From an uncultured Paraglaciecola sp. (GTDB lineage Bacteria; Pseudomonadota; Gammaproteobacteria; Enterobacterales; Alteromonadaceae), in assembly GCA_947498355.1 (NCBI GenBank), contig CANMKA010000016.1, positions 26,081 to 90,080 of the forward strand: a stretch of DNA of 64,000 nt. Reading direction: 5' to 3'. This document shows, one piece after another, positions 8,412-18,123 of this stretch. Positions within the stretch are counted from its first letter, which is position 1. The number at the start of each line of letters is the position of its first letter. The notes below the pieces were generated by a model. It did not search any database and had not been told where the DNA came from. It was given only the letters and a program-made list of their open reading frames with translations. The position numbers and the translations under genes are program-made.

Positions 8412-10202
8412 TTATTTAACTGTTACCTGCTTAATCGCACTTTCTTCAAAACCAATTCGATGCGCTATCGCCTTAACACTCTGACCCGCACTCACTGCAA
8501 AGGGTTCATCATAAATCTGCCACGCCATAGGCTCGTAATTATTTGATATGACTTTGTAACTAATTGATGCACCTTTGGTTTGACTACTGATATGGGCGAA
8601 ACCGTTTTTAACCTCAAGTTTAATAGGAGCGGTAACTGGCTTAGTGTCTTTACCTCCCCATAAGGTGTTTATTAAATCAGCTTCAGCGAGCTCAGGTTGA
8701 TCACCCACCTCGGCTAACCAACGATCCATTTCGGCACTTAAGTTGGCTAAAACCTGCTGATATTTTGGCTCTGTCGCTAGATTGTTCAGCTCATGGGGAT
8801 CACTTAAGGTATCAAATAATTCTTCTTTGGGTTTGCTCTGCCTAAACCACTGAGCCTGATGAGGGGTTAATTGACCCGCATCACGCAACTTCAATAATTC
8901 TTGCATAGTCGGAATTTTTTCACGATAAGCCAGTGGTAAATAGTAACCCTGTTCAGGCCTATAATTGCGAATGTATTTAAACCGAGAATTTTTAACCGCA
9001 CGGATCACATCTGTGTATTCATCAAATCGGTCACCAGCAGCATGGATATATTCGCGCTCTATTTCATCAACAAAACTTTCACCATGCATATGCTGAGGAA
9101 TATCGGCCTCAACCATATCTAAGGTAGTAGGCGCAAAGTCTATAAAACTAATTAACTGATCATCTACCTTCCCTGCCCCTTCGGCATTTGGAAAACGAAT
9201 AATCATAGGCACTTTTAAGCCACTGTCATAAATTAGGCGTTTTTGTCTGGGCAACGGACCGCCATGATCAGAGTAAAATACGATTATCGTTTGATCGTAT
9301 AACCCGTCTTGCTTTAATTGCTCTAATACCGCCCCAACCTGTCTGTCGGCTTCTGCTAGGTTGTTATACATTTTCCACAAATCACGGCGCACTGTTGGGG
9401 TGTCTGGCAAATATGGCGGAATAGGAAAGTCTAAATTAGGGTCAACATGAATAGGGGTTTGTTGCTCACTGGTCTTTTGTGAGTGATGCTGAGGCAAACT
9501 CGCAATACGCGCAGCATCGTCCGAGAAGTAATGTCTCGACTCAATATGGCGTACCCCGTATGGTTCAAACAAACCTGACTCATGGGTTGTAGTAAAATTT
9601 ACTACCGCATAAAAAGGTTGCCCATTTGCCCGGTTACGCCAATGAGCATATGGCCCACTCTCATCCCAAGCATTCTTAGGCGCCCTAAATTGGTAATCTG
9701 TCTTTAAATTATTAGTCGCATAGTAACCTTGCTGACGCATATATTGGCTTAGCATTTTAGCTTCTGGCGGTGGTACGGCAGCATATTTAGGCAAACCAGT
9801 CACATCTGTATTCGACGTTGTGCGCATGTGATTGGCCCCTATCGCTGATGGGTACATACCCAAAGCGAGAGCAGCTCGACTTGGTGCGCACACACCAGAC
9901 GTCGAATAAACATTAGTATATTTCACCCCTTCTTTGGCCAAAGAGGAAATATTCGGTGTGGCTATGGTTGTGTCACCAAAGTCAGGCAATATGGGGCTCA
10001 TGTCTTCAAGTACAATCCACAATATGTTGGGTTTCTGTTCTTGATTATTTCCCTTGAACTGGGCATTTACGGCTAACCTGTCGCCTGACAGAGCAGCCTG
10101 AGGTTGGCTGTTAGAATCAGTCTGAGAAGAAAACTGACAACCCATTAAACCTGCTGAACACGCAAATAATGTAACGAATTGGCTGATTATTCGAAGTTTC
10201 AT
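8412..10202 (-). CDS. S1-family sulfatase (heparan-N-sulfatase-like) lipoprotein
   Basis: This 596-residue protein starts at 10202 with AGGAA upstream. The lipobox is LMGC at Cys22. The sulfatase domain starts at PNILWIVLEDMSP and carries the canonical formylglycine motif C-A-P-S-R at residues 105-109 (TSGVCAPSRAALALGMY). YSDHGG supplies later metal ligands. The domain resembles the N-sulfoglucosamine-sulfohydrolase-like branch of S1 sulfatases, which also contains polysaccharide-utilisation enzymes. The last ~65 residues form a small chitobiase-C-terminal-like beta domain. It is the first gene of a two-gene leftward unit with the GH78 rhamnosidase, which points to a sulfated rhamnose substrate (inference). 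Confidence 0.9.
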   Translation of the reverse strand: MKLRIISQFVTLFACSAGLMGCQFSSQTDSNSQPQAALSGDRLAVNAQFKGNNQEQKPNILWIVLEDMSPILPDFGDTTIATPNISSLAKEGVKYTNVYSTSGVCAPSRAALALGMYPSAIGANHMRTTSNTDVTGLPKYAAVPPPEAKMLSQYMRQQGYYATNNLKTDYQFRAPKNAWDESGPYAHWRNRANGQPFYAVVNFTTTHESGLFEPYGVRHIESRHYFSDDAARIASLPQHHSQKTSEQQTPIHVDPNLDFPIPPYLPDTPTVRRDLWKMYNNLAEADRQVGAVLEQLKQDGLYDQTIIVFYSDHGGPLPRQKRLIYDSGLKVPMIIRFPNAEGAGKVDDQLISFIDFAPTTLDMVEADIPQHMHGESFVDEIEREYIHAAGDRFDEYTDVIRAVKNSRFKYIRNYRPEQGYYLPLAYREKIPTMQELLKLRDAGQLTPHQAQWFRQSKPKEELFDTLSDPHELNNLATEPKYQQVLANLSAEMDRWLAEVGDQPELAEADLINTLWGGKDTKPVTAPIKLEVKNGFAHISSQTKGASISYKVISNNYEPMAWQIYDEPFAVSAGQSVKAIAHRIGFEESAIKQVTVK

Positions 10203-10336
10203 TGTATTCCTAGTGTTGTCATTGCTACCAAAGTGTAGCGGAACATATTAATGGTTTGTTAAGCCAAAAACGCTTGATAAATGTTAATGAACTTTTACGA
10301 TATTTGGTTTGTCCATATATTTAAATAGAATGTCTA

Positions 10337-10373
10337 AAATTCGAAGCAAATTTAAAGCATCTTATTCGAATTT
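10337..10373. promoter_or_regulatory. Inverted repeat in divergent promoter region
   Basis: AAATTCGAA (10337-10345) and TTCGAATTT (10365-10373) are perfect 9-bp inverted arms with a 19-nt spacer, each containing the palindrome TTCGAA. They lie between the divergent sulfatase-rhamnosidase unit and the isomerase-like gene, 45 bp before the latter's start. A shared operator is plausible, but no regulator gene is present in this region. Confidence 0.45.
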
Positions 10374-10417
10374 CATTTACAATCAATTTACGTCATTATC
10401 ATTTATTAGTTAATCAG

Positions 10418-11293
10418 ATGCTATCAAAATATTTGTTCAAGCTATTCGCTGCCACCCTTGTATTTACTACTTTAACTGGGTGTGCATCATCGCCTAAAGT
10501 GCCAGCCGCTGCCGTTCCTCCTTTGAGCGTGCAATTGCATTCAGTAAAACACGCAGTGAAAGCTGATTTTAAAGGTACCTTAACCGCACTATCTGAAATG
10601 GGCTTTGCTGGCGTAGAGTTTGCGGGTAATTATGGCCCTTATGCAAACGACCCTGAAGGACTAAAAGCGTTTTTAGCCTCACTCAACCTTAAAGCTAGTG
10701 GCGCCCATTTAGGTACAAAACAACTAAGAGGGGAACTAGGCAAGAAAAACCTAATGTTTCTAAAAGCCATAGGTGTAGAACTTGTTATCATTCCTCACGA
10801 TGCCCGTGTAGACCAACCAGACGAATTAGCGCCTATGGTTGAAGAATTTAGAGCCCTAACAAAAGTAGTTGAGTCTTTTGGATTAATGCTCGGCTACCAT
10901 AATCATGCCAAGGAATTTGCTGGCTATTCAGAATCTACTTTCTGGGATTATTTAGCTCAAAATACACCCGATAACTTCGTGTTGCAGTTAGATGTTGGCT
11001 GGGCAAACTATGCAGACGCTAACCCCATTGATTATGTGAAGCGTTATCCGAATAGAACCTTAACCACCCACTACAAAATTCGTACTAAGAAAGACGAAGG
11101 CCCGAAGCCTGTGATCATAGGGCTCGACGATTTTAATTGGACAAAAATGATTAAAACCAATATCTCGGTGGGCGGAACTCAATGGATTGTAATTGAACAA
11201 GAGGAATATCCTCAAGCCTTAACACCTCTCGAAACTGTAGCAGCATCCATGCAAGGATTGCAGCGCATTATAGATGAGATGACTCAACCTTAG
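10418..11293 (+). CDS. Exported sugar-phosphate isomerase/epimerase-fold lipoprotein
   Basis: This 291-residue protein starts with a lipoprotein signal (MLSKYLFKLFAATLVFTTLT, then GC with Cys22). A xylose-isomerase-like TIM barrel follows, beginning SVQLHSVKHAV. Likely metal ligands are Glu in GVEFAG, His in GYHNHAKEF, Asp in LQLDVGWANY and Glu in WIVIEQEEY. Members of this fold isomerise or epimerise sugars or sugar derivatives. Most relatives are cytoplasmic, so the lipoprotein signal implies a periplasmic substrate, perhaps an unusual sugar released from the polysaccharide. It is divergent from the sulfatase-rhamnosidase unit and shares its promoter region. No clear ribosome-binding site is seen. 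Confidence 0.75.
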   Translation: MLSKYLFKLFAATLVFTTLTGCASSPKVPAAAVPPLSVQLHSVKHAVKADFKGTLTALSEMGFAGVEFAGNYGPYANDPEGLKAFLASLNLKASGAHLGTKQLRGELGKKNLMFLKAIGVELVIIPHDARVDQPDELAPMVEEFRALTKVVESFGLMLGYHNHAKEFAGYSESTFWDYLAQNTPDNFVLQLDVGWANYADANPIDYVKRYPNRTLTTHYKIRTKKDEGPKPVIIGLDDFNWTKMIKTNISVGGTQWIVIEQEEYPQALTPLETVAASMQGLQRIIDEMTQP

Positions 11294-11406
11294 GGCTATG
11301 GAAAACCCGCTATTGAATAATTCAGTCAGGCTAGTTTACACACCATATAGATGACCTAAGTTCCCCTATTGAGTGACTTAAATATAAGAATATAAGGAAA
11401 CTTTAA

Positions 11407-12435
11407 ATGCCTACACAAAATAAAATCGCATGGCTAGTCTCAAGTCTTATTAGCCTGACATCAATTTCCGTATTTGCCCATGATGGCGGGCACGATCAAG
11501 GTAACTATCAGGTCTCCAAACATTGGCGCGATTTATCTTCTGGTAAAACCTCAATTGGTAAATCTCATGGTGAAATTGATGTAGCCAAAGACGGCACTTT
11601 TTATTTGAGTTTGATGAGTACGCCCCAAATCAAAGGGGGACTTCACTTATACTCAGCCCAAGGGAAAAAAGTGGGGGAAGTAGAAAATGCCCCCGATGAC
11701 TTTCATGGCTTCGTGATCCACCAAGATCCAAATGGTAAAGAATATTTGTATGGTGCATCGTTAAGACATAAAAAGCTGATAAAAATGACCCTTGATGGCG
11801 AGATAATCTTAGAGGTAGATGCAGCTAATGCTATTCCAGGTAAATATCACTTAGCCCAAACCAATGATGTGTCTTCGTCAAAACTGAAACTCACAGCCAT
11901 TGACGTCGACCAAGATGGCAATATGTATGTAGTAGATGGTTATAACCTTGATTACATTCATAAATTTAATCAATCTGGTCAATATATATCGACCTTTGGC
12001 GGACAGGACAGCCCGTACAAATTTAATACCTGTCACAAAATCCGTATAGATCCTAGGTACACCCCTAACCGCTTACTGTGCACCGATCGCTCGAACGGCA
12101 GAATTGTGCATATGACCTTAAATGGGGCCTTGATCGGTGATTACGCCCGCAACTTGCGTCGCCCTAGTGCAGTCGACTTTTTTGGAGGTATCGCCGCCGT
12201 AGCGGAAATTAGTGGTCGCGTGAGTTTACTCGACAGAGCCGGAAACACAGTCGACACTCTGGGCACTAACGACAACAAAGACGAAATTAATACCAATGTT
12301 AGTAAACCCCATCAATGGCAAGAGGGTGTGTTTACTGCTCCTCATGGTATTACCTTTGATCATCAAGGCAATTTATTTGTCACAGAGTGGAATAAAACCG
12401 GACGCATAGTACGTTTTGATTTAACCCAAAACTAG
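11407..12435 (+). CDS. Secreted NHL-type beta-propeller protein
   Basis: The 342-residue protein has a cleavable signal peptide ending near SVFA-HDGG and an AAGGAAA ribosome-binding site. The mature part has repeated propeller-blade motifs (DVAKDGTFYLSL, DVDQDGNMYVVDGYN, FDHQGNLFVTEWN), as in NHL/SMP-30-like or peptidyl-alpha-hydroxyglycine-lyase-like propellers. Two cysteines (FNTCHKI and RLLCTD) may form a disulfide. The His-rich mature N-terminus (HDGGHD) may bind metal. Enzymatic function is not evident; carbohydrate or lactone chemistry is possible given the neighbours. It lies 113 bp after the isomerase-like gene on the same strand and is followed by a terminator-like hairpin. Confidence 0.75.
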   Translation: MPTQNKIAWLVSSLISLTSISVFAHDGGHDQGNYQVSKHWRDLSSGKTSIGKSHGEIDVAKDGTFYLSLMSTPQIKGGLHLYSAQGKKVGEVENAPDDFHGFVIHQDPNGKEYLYGASLRHKKLIKMTLDGEIILEVDAANAIPGKYHLAQTNDVSSSKLKLTAIDVDQDGNMYVVDGYNLDYIHKFNQSGQYISTFGGQDSPYKFNTCHKIRIDPRYTPNRLLCTDRSNGRIVHMTLNGALIGDYARNLRRPSAVDFFGGIAAVAEISGRVSLLDRAGNTVDTLGTNDNKDEINTNVSKPHQWQEGVFTAPHGITFDHQGNLFVTEWNKTGRIVRFDLTQN

Positions 12436-12465
12436 TTCTGGATAGCAGGCTCAATTCGCAAATAA

Positions 12466-12513
12466 AGCAAGGAGGATCCCTTGGGCCAAGTGTCAGGAGA
12501 TCCTGCTTTTTTT
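12466..12513 (+). terminator. Probable terminator of the propeller gene
   Basis: AGCA and AGGATC (12466 onward, with a 3-nt bulge) can pair with GATCCTGCT (12499-12507), followed directly by a T-run to 12513. An inner CTTGG-G-CCAAG stem sits in the loop. The bulged stem makes the call less certain than the other terminators here. Confidence 0.5.
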
Positions 12514-12551
12514 AAAACTTCTTACAGCAAGTCATCCCTTGTATATTCAAA

Positions 12552-13790
12552 CTAGAGCACTGAATCAAGTAATTCATCTGCCCAAACCAAGCCTTGCCAG
12601 TAGGTACTGTCTAAAAGGTGCCTATTAATAGCGCAAACACTATCATCTAAGGTTTGTCGCTCTAACATTTGCAAGGTACTCAGCAACTCCCCCATTTCAC
12701 CAGAATGAAAATTAAGTGCATCAATTAACGCAGGATCCAAATGCAAGCAAGCGGTAACTTGACCCATTTCGATCCCAAGGGCCGCATCTATGCCAGAAAA
12801 TAACCCCAATGAAAAATAATCGTTTGGATTATTCTTCCCTGCACTCACTGCATACAACTCTAACGCTTTAGCTCGGCTCAACAAGGTTCTAAATAGCTCA
12901 ATAGGCTGTTGTGAATCTGAAGTAAGCAAAAGTACGATCGCCCACTTTTTGACCGCTTCAATACCCAGTAACACCACAGCTTCTCGGACGTTGGAAATTT
13001 TTCTAACAAACGCAAACAAAGAGCTATTCACCAACAATAAAATCTTCATTGCCATGCGCGGATCACAGATAATAAGATCTGTCACCTCGTCAACTGAGAT
13101 ATCATCACGAGTGAGTTCTGACAGCAATTTTAAAGTAACCTGCTGACTGGCTGGGACTTTCGTGCCGTGTACAAGTTTGGGCCGCTCTATAAAGTAGCCT
13201 TGAAACAATTCAAAGCCCAAGGCTTTGTATTGATCGAAGACCTGCTGATTTTCGACCTTTTCAGCCAATAACCTAAACGGAAAATTCCTTAAATGCTTAA
13301 TCTGCTCTTCAACTTTTTCTATTGAACACTCCAAAACATCTATTTTCACGTAAGACACAAGAGGCAGAAACGCCTCGCGTTCTGGCTCAAACACGTAGTC
13401 ATCTAGGGCAAAGTCAAACCCTTGGGTACGCAGTGATTTAATTTTTTCGAGTACTTTGGGGGTGGCGGGCACAGTTTCTAAAATTTCTAAAACAATCTGA
13501 GTGGAATGACTGGGAAAAAAACTCGGAGAATGAATAAATTGTTCATCAACATTAATAAAAATTTTCCGGTTAGCTAATGCCACTTCATCGAGAATACTGG
13601 TGTAGACATTACTTAATAACTCTTGGGTTGCCCCCATGCCGTCCTGGCTTTGGGTAATATCGTAAGTCGTGCCCCGATACAACACCTCGAAACCATAAAG
13701 TTGGCTGTGCTCATCAAGAATAGATTGCCTCGCAAGTAATACTCGTGGGTTATCAGCTTGGGGATTTATCGATGTAGCAGTGTTGGTCAT
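12552..13790 (-). CDS. EAL-HDOD (YuxH-like) signalling protein with degenerate EAL domain
   Basis: This 412-residue protein has an N-terminal EAL-like domain (about residues 15-205) followed by an HDOD domain (about 210-400). The EAL signature is replaced by GFEVLYR, the DDFG-type motif is ALDDYVF and the later segment is LAEKVEN, so catalytic metal ligands are incomplete. Proteins of this architecture usually act as c-di-GMP sensors or protein-interaction switches rather than phosphodiesterases. The HDOD part (ISVDEVTDLIICDPRMAMKI, LGIEAVKKW) lacks nucleotide hydrolase residues. The start is supported by GAGAGC 7 nt upstream. It is a single gene with no clear link to its neighbours. Confidence 0.85.
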   Translation of the reverse strand: MTNTATSINPQADNPRVLLARQSILDEHSQLYGFEVLYRGTTYDITQSQDGMGATQELLSNVYTSILDEVALANRKIFINVDEQFIHSPSFFPSHSTQIVLEILETVPATPKVLEKIKSLRTQGFDFALDDYVFEPEREAFLPLVSYVKIDVLECSIEKVEEQIKHLRNFPFRLLAEKVENQQVFDQYKALGFELFQGYFIERPKLVHGTKVPASQQVTLKLLSELTRDDISVDEVTDLIICDPRMAMKILLLVNSSLFAFVRKISNVREAVVLLGIEAVKKWAIVLLLTSDSQQPIELFRTLLSRAKALELYAVSAGKNNPNDYFSLGLFSGIDAALGIEMGQVTACLHLDPALIDALNFHSGEMGELLSTLQMLERQTLDDSVCAINRHLLDSTYWQGLVWADELLDSVL

Positions 13791-14156
13791 ACAAATTGCT
13801 CTCTGATATTCAATATTTACCCCTAATTGGATAACAAGTTACGTTCTAATGGCTATTTTTCATTATTACTGGGTTAAAATCACTAAGTTAAATTTACTGG
13901 ATTAGCTTCGTTTGCAGCAGACTCACTATTGACTCAAAAATCTGCTTTGCGCTAAAAAAAACCAAACTAGCGCCTCAATGAAACCTTAAACTTGAAAGTT
14001 TTTTGAGCTAGCTAACGTCTAATCGAGAGTTAAGGTTATTAATAAAGCGGATCCTGTCGGCCCTAAATATAGCCTTAAATAATTATCGTGCCAGTTACTA
14101 TTTAGGGCACGCCCTAGTCTAAATAGACAAATTAAATGCTATCTCATGAGCTATCC
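13791..14156. other. Intergenic region with nested inverted repeats
   Basis: No gene is seen in this 366-bp AT-rich stretch, which holds the promoter region of the EAL-HDOD gene and the 3' end of the lyase-like gene's transcript. Near the latter, CTATTTA (14098-14104) pairs with TAAATAG (14120-14126), enclosing GGGC/GCCC. CCCTAAATA (14061-14069) can alternatively pair with TATTTAGGG (14099-14107). No T-run follows, so this may be a weak terminator or an operator. Confidence 0.4.
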
Positions 14157-16985
14157 TTATCTTTCCATTATGGCTGAAGACCTTGTTCCCGTTTCTAGGG
14201 TATGGCCTTGATAACCTAGTTTCTTCCCGTCCCCTATATATAAAAGCACCTTAGTCATTTCGGGTGAGGAGCCTTGAAGAGAATCGTCTTGACCTAGGCC
14301 ATCTTGGCTGTGATGACTAGCGAATGCGTGCTTAGAAATACGTCTAACCATAGCCATACGGCCTGTAAAGCTTATGCCCAGCGCCTCAATATGCGTTTTG
14401 CTGTTGGCCTCGTCACTCACAATAATAATATCTTGAATGTAGCCATCCGCTGTTTGACTATTAATCACAGTTCCTAGGTATTGTTCTCCTTGCTCAAGGT
14501 TGTAGGTACTGAGCACCTTGGATCCTGCGCCTACAGTGGGCTCATACACCACAGCATAAGGCTGTTGCCATGTTGAGCCATATCGACGTAAAGTCATTAC
14601 TTGCGTGGGCTTTTTATCATACCCAAAAGACACGCCTGGTGTACTAGGCCCTTTAGCGACACTCAACTCTAATGGTGTATGACTAGCGGGTACATAAGCA
14701 AACATAGATACGTTTGGGTCATCTAACGAAAACCTTACTTTAAACCCGTCCGAATTAGGCTCAGTCAGTTGAACTTGTTTAAACCAGTGCCAACCCGGCT
14801 CTTGATATTTGTCTTGAGTCCGCGATTGATAGCGCTGAGGGGCTGATTTTAGGGTAACGGGCTGTCCATCTAACTTAGTGACCTGAAGATGGTCTCCTAA
14901 GTTGTGATAAAGATAATCGCTGTATTGCGTAGCGTCTGTGGATTGCGCTCTAAATACATCTAAATAGTACCCCGAATCTGGCCCGGTTCTTATCATAGTT
15001 ACGCAGCGTTGATGTTGCCCTTTGTTGTAGGTATCGTTAAGGCTTTGACAACTAAAACTCACTTTGTCAGAAAGTGGCTGTTGATTGGGCTTAGGCTCCA
15101 ATGCCAATAATTGGGTGTTATTCATCACCCCCTTCCAGCTTTTACTTCTATCTCCCCACTTAGCTTGACCATTAATGATAACGGTATTATGAGAAGCGGG
15201 GTTAACGGCATAGGTATTATGGACAGGTTTGCCGTATCCGCCCGATCCAAAATCTGGTGCCATTACCATCCCCGCACCATACAGCTCCATATCCAAACCA
15301 GACGCATGGGCATGTACGTAGGTCGCACCGCCTGTGTAATACATGAGTCCGTTTTGTATGACATTAGGCGTATGGTAATTACGCTGCATGACAATCCCCC
15401 CATGCGAAATATGCAAGCTTGTTAGTTTTTCAGGAGCAAGTGGCTCAGCATTTCTTGCGGTCTGTTTTTTTCCTTTTTCCTCTGCGTTAACTTCACCCAG
15501 ATCCACACCACGGAGCAAATTTAAGGGAGAGGTGTAGCCCAATCGAGTAGTCTGAATACTGGGCCTGTGATCTCCACCTTTTTGCTGAATGTAAGCCATA
15601 AAATTCTTGGCTCGCCTTACATAGTCAGGGCGTTTGGCACTAATGGCTGCACTGGCTAACACTTGGAACAAGTCGTAGTAGGCAGGTACAGTCCGAACGG
15701 AGTCACCAAACGTCATCATTTTTTGGTTGGGGTATTCCATATTATGAAATACAAACGGCCCATCAAGCATACTAGGTTTGATGCTAAACACATCAACCCC
15801 AAGCAATGCTTGATTGCGCCCTAAGGTATCCATCATGCTGAGTATTCGTTTTGACACATCAAACGCATATAAAATTGACTCTGGCCAGATATTCTCTGAG
15901 GTAAAATTATCTAATGACCATAGAAACGCATCATGATTAGCGGTTCCTTTAACGAAGAACTGCTCAAACAAGGCTTCTCGCTTAGCTTTATCCTTAATCA
16001 CCAATAAATTATTTAAAATGGCATCGCCTTCAAGAATCGACCAATTGGTTTCGACTATGCCTTTATCCAACGTAATTTTGGCCAATTTCGCAAACACCTC
16101 TTGAGCCAGGTGATCATCAAAAGGCTTGCGTGTTTTTGATACTGCATCAAATACCCGAGTCTGCTCATGATTGAGATAGTCGTGGATCAAATCGTATATC
16201 ACAGGGAATAAAGGCATAGTGATACGTGCATCACGTAAATAGTTGGTAATGATTATACCGCTGGCATGTGATCTTGGTGTGCGCACCGAATTCATGTAAT
16301 GCAAAGGCTCAACAAAGGCCCACAAAATATCCGCAGCGAGCTGAGCATATTCTTGTTTACCTGTGAGGTAATACAAGACCGCTGAATCTGTACCCAAGGC
16401 TAAAATATCTGTGTACACAGTGCGTAAATGTCGGGCTAAGTAAGGGACATATTCTGTAGATTGCGTGCCTGCAACTTTTAGTGTCATTCCGTAAAAGGGA
16501 TCGGCATTATACGGCGGTAGGTCGTCGATTTTGGGTGCCACAAAAGGCTTACCGGTTTTCGAACGAATAGCAAAATCAAAACTACGGTGTAAAGTCGGAA
16601 TAGGCGCACGGCCACTCGTCCTAAAAGGTGCGCCTTGTGGCAAATCATTAGCGTCATGGTCGGGATTTTGACCAATAGTCACATCCGTGTAGTGATTACC
16701 ATTCCATGTGCGCGGAATGCGTGATAGCAAAAATTCAGGTGTATGTTTATGCCGCTCGCTATATGGATTAACACGTTTTTCTAATTGTTGTTTTAAGGAT
16801 TTTGCCCATTGATACCGCTGAATATTATCCAAAATTCGCTTTTTATCGTGACCATTTACCCAAATTCGGGGAAAGCTCTGTGAAGAGGTTTCGTTTGTCA
16901 CTTCGTGATTGATGTTCTGGCTAAAAACAAGGGAGCTCATACCTAAAGCCATAGCTAGTAACAAACAGCTAATACTTGTCTGCAT
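14157..16985 (-). CDS. Heparinase II/III-like polysaccharide lyase, exported
   Basis: The 942-residue protein has a signal peptide (cleavage near LVFSQ) and an AAGGAG ribosome-binding site. Residues ~170-480 look like the alpha-toroid of the heparinase II/III and alginate-lyase clan. The C-terminal beta-sheet half contains YTGGATYVHAHASGLDMEL and MVMAPDFGSGGYG, matching the clan's conserved HxH-aspartate region, then NPASHNTVIINGQ. Such enzymes cleave uronate-containing polysaccharides by beta-elimination. With sulfatases and a rhamnosidase nearby, ulvan or a similar polymer is a reasonable guess. The length resembles large clan members such as PL40-type ulvan lyases, but the family cannot be fixed by eye. 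It lies 43 bp downstream of modC on the same strand. Confidence 0.8.
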   Translation of the reverse strand: MQTSISCLLLAMALGMSSLVFSQNINHEVTNETSSQSFPRIWVNGHDKKRILDNIQRYQWAKSLKQQLEKRVNPYSERHKHTPEFLLSRIPRTWNGNHYTDVTIGQNPDHDANDLPQGAPFRTSGRAPIPTLHRSFDFAIRSKTGKPFVAPKIDDLPPYNADPFYGMTLKVAGTQSTEYVPYLARHLRTVYTDILALGTDSAVLYYLTGKQEYAQLAADILWAFVEPLHYMNSVRTPRSHASGIIITNYLRDARITMPLFPVIYDLIHDYLNHEQTRVFDAVSKTRKPFDDHLAQEVFAKLAKITLDKGIVETNWSILEGDAILNNLLVIKDKAKREALFEQFFVKGTANHDAFLWSLDNFTSENIWPESILYAFDVSKRILSMMDTLGRNQALLGVDVFSIKPSMLDGPFVFHNMEYPNQKMMTFGDSVRTVPAYYDLFQVLASAAISAKRPDYVRRAKNFMAYIQQKGGDHRPSIQTTRLGYTSPLNLLRGVDLGEVNAEEKGKKQTARNAEPLAPEKLTSLHISHGGIVMQRNYHTPNVIQNGLMYYTGGATYVHAHASGLDMELYGAGMVMAPDFGSGGYGKPVHNTYAVNPASHNTVIINGQAKWGDRSKSWKGVMNNTQLLALEPKPNQQPLSDKVSFSCQSLNDTYNKGQHQRCVTMIRTGPDSGYYLDVFRAQSTDATQYSDYLYHNLGDHLQVTKLDGQPVTLKSAPQRYQSRTQDKYQEPGWHWFKQVQLTEPNSDGFKVRFSLDDPNVSMFAYVPASHTPLELSVAKGPSTPGVSFGYDKKPTQVMTLRRYGSTWQQPYAVVYEPTVGAGSKVLSTYNLEQGEQYLGTVINSQTADGYIQDIIIVSDEANSKTHIEALGISFTGRMAMVRRISKHAFASHHSQDGLGQDDSLQGSSPEMTKVLLYIGDGKKLGYQGHTLETGTRSSAIMER

Positions 16986-17028
16986 TTACATTTACTCCTT
17001 CAAAAATAATATCTTTGTAAAGGTTGAT

Positions 17029-18123
17029 TTAATTAACAATGGCGACAGACTTAACCGATGCCCAAAGGCTACGTCTGGGCTGAATATTGAGTTCATGCAA
17101 CGACCTTAACGTCACGCTAACCAACAAGGTTTCATCTCCGGCCTTAACCCGAACCAATCGCAGGGCCGGATGACTACCTGAACCAAAATCAATCACCTCT
17201 ACAGGCATATGATTAAGCATACTCGAACCTTGGGGCTTAACGTCACTCAAGCTCACATCAGAGGCCAACACCCTTAACGTTAAAAACTGACCAAGTTCAT
17301 AACCTAAATCTGTAATCCATAAAAAGCAGCCATTACACTGAACCTTGACCAGATGATAATTGGTTTGCTTTTCAATCACTTTAGCGGTCAATATGCTACC
17401 CATGCCATGGGTTGAAACCAATTTACTGTCTAAGGTCGACGATAACTCAGACAAACTTCCTTGCGCAGTAATTTCACCTTGCTCAAGCACTATTGCGCGA
17501 TCTGCTAACGAAACCACTTCGTCTACCGAGTGGGTAACGTACAAAATGGGGATCGAAAACTCACTGGCTAAACTCTCTAAATAAGGCAGAATTTCTTGCT
17601 TGCGAGGCCCATCTAGAGAAGACAAAGGTTCATCCATCAGTAATAACTGAGGCTGAGTTAATAAAGCTCTGGCAATCGCCACACGTTGACGCTCTCCTCC
17701 AGACAACTCACTGGGTAGTTGCTGTAATTTATGCTCAATACCCAACACAGACAGAACTTTGCTGAACTGCCCAGATGTTGACTTCAATAAGCTGCGCTTG
17801 CGTCCGTACTCTAGGTTGCCCTTCACAGTTAAATGCTCAAATAAGCTTGGCTCTTGAAATACATAGCCTATATTGCGCTTATGGGTAGGCACAGAGTGTG
17901 TGCCGTTTAACCAAGCTTGTCCTGCAAACTGTATGGATCCCGTTACCTTAGTTTCGAGCCCAGCAATGCAACGCAGTAAACTGGTTTTCCCCGAACCAGA
18001 ATGACCGATAATTGCCGTCACTCCCTTGGCAGGCAAACTACACTTTACAGCCAAAGCAAACGCAGCGTTTGAGGGCTGGGATATACTGAACCTTATGTCT
18101 AGTAGCAAATCTGTCACCGTCAT
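17029..18123 (-). CDS. modC: Molybdate ABC transporter ATP-binding protein
   Basis: This 364-residue ATPase has Walker [12 protein letters not shown], signature [15 protein letters not shown], Walker [13 protein letters not shown] and the switch histidine in YVTHSVDE. The C-terminal third is a MOP/TOBE-type molybdate-binding domain ([35 protein letters not shown]), which is diagnostic of ModC. It energises molybdate import through ModB. Its start overlaps modB by 4 bp (ATGA). Confidence 0.93.
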   Translation of the reverse strand: MTVTDLLLDIRFSISQPSNAAFALAVKCSLPAKGVTAIIGHSGSGKTSLLRCIAGLETKVTGSIQFAGQAWLNGTHSVPTHKRNIGYVFQEPSLFEHLTVKGNLEYGRKRSLLKSTSGQFSKVLSVLGIEHKLQQLPSELSGGERQRVAIARALLTQPQLLLMDEPLSSLDGPRKQEILPYLESLASEFSIPILYVTHSVDEVVSLADRAIVLEQGEITAQGSLSELSSTLDSKLVSTHGMGSILTAKVIEKQTNYHLVKVQCNGCFLWITDLGYELGQFLTLRVLASDVSLSDVKPQGSSMLNHMPVEVIDFGSGSHPALRLVRVKAGDETLLVSVTLRSLHELNIQPRRSLWASVKSVAIVN

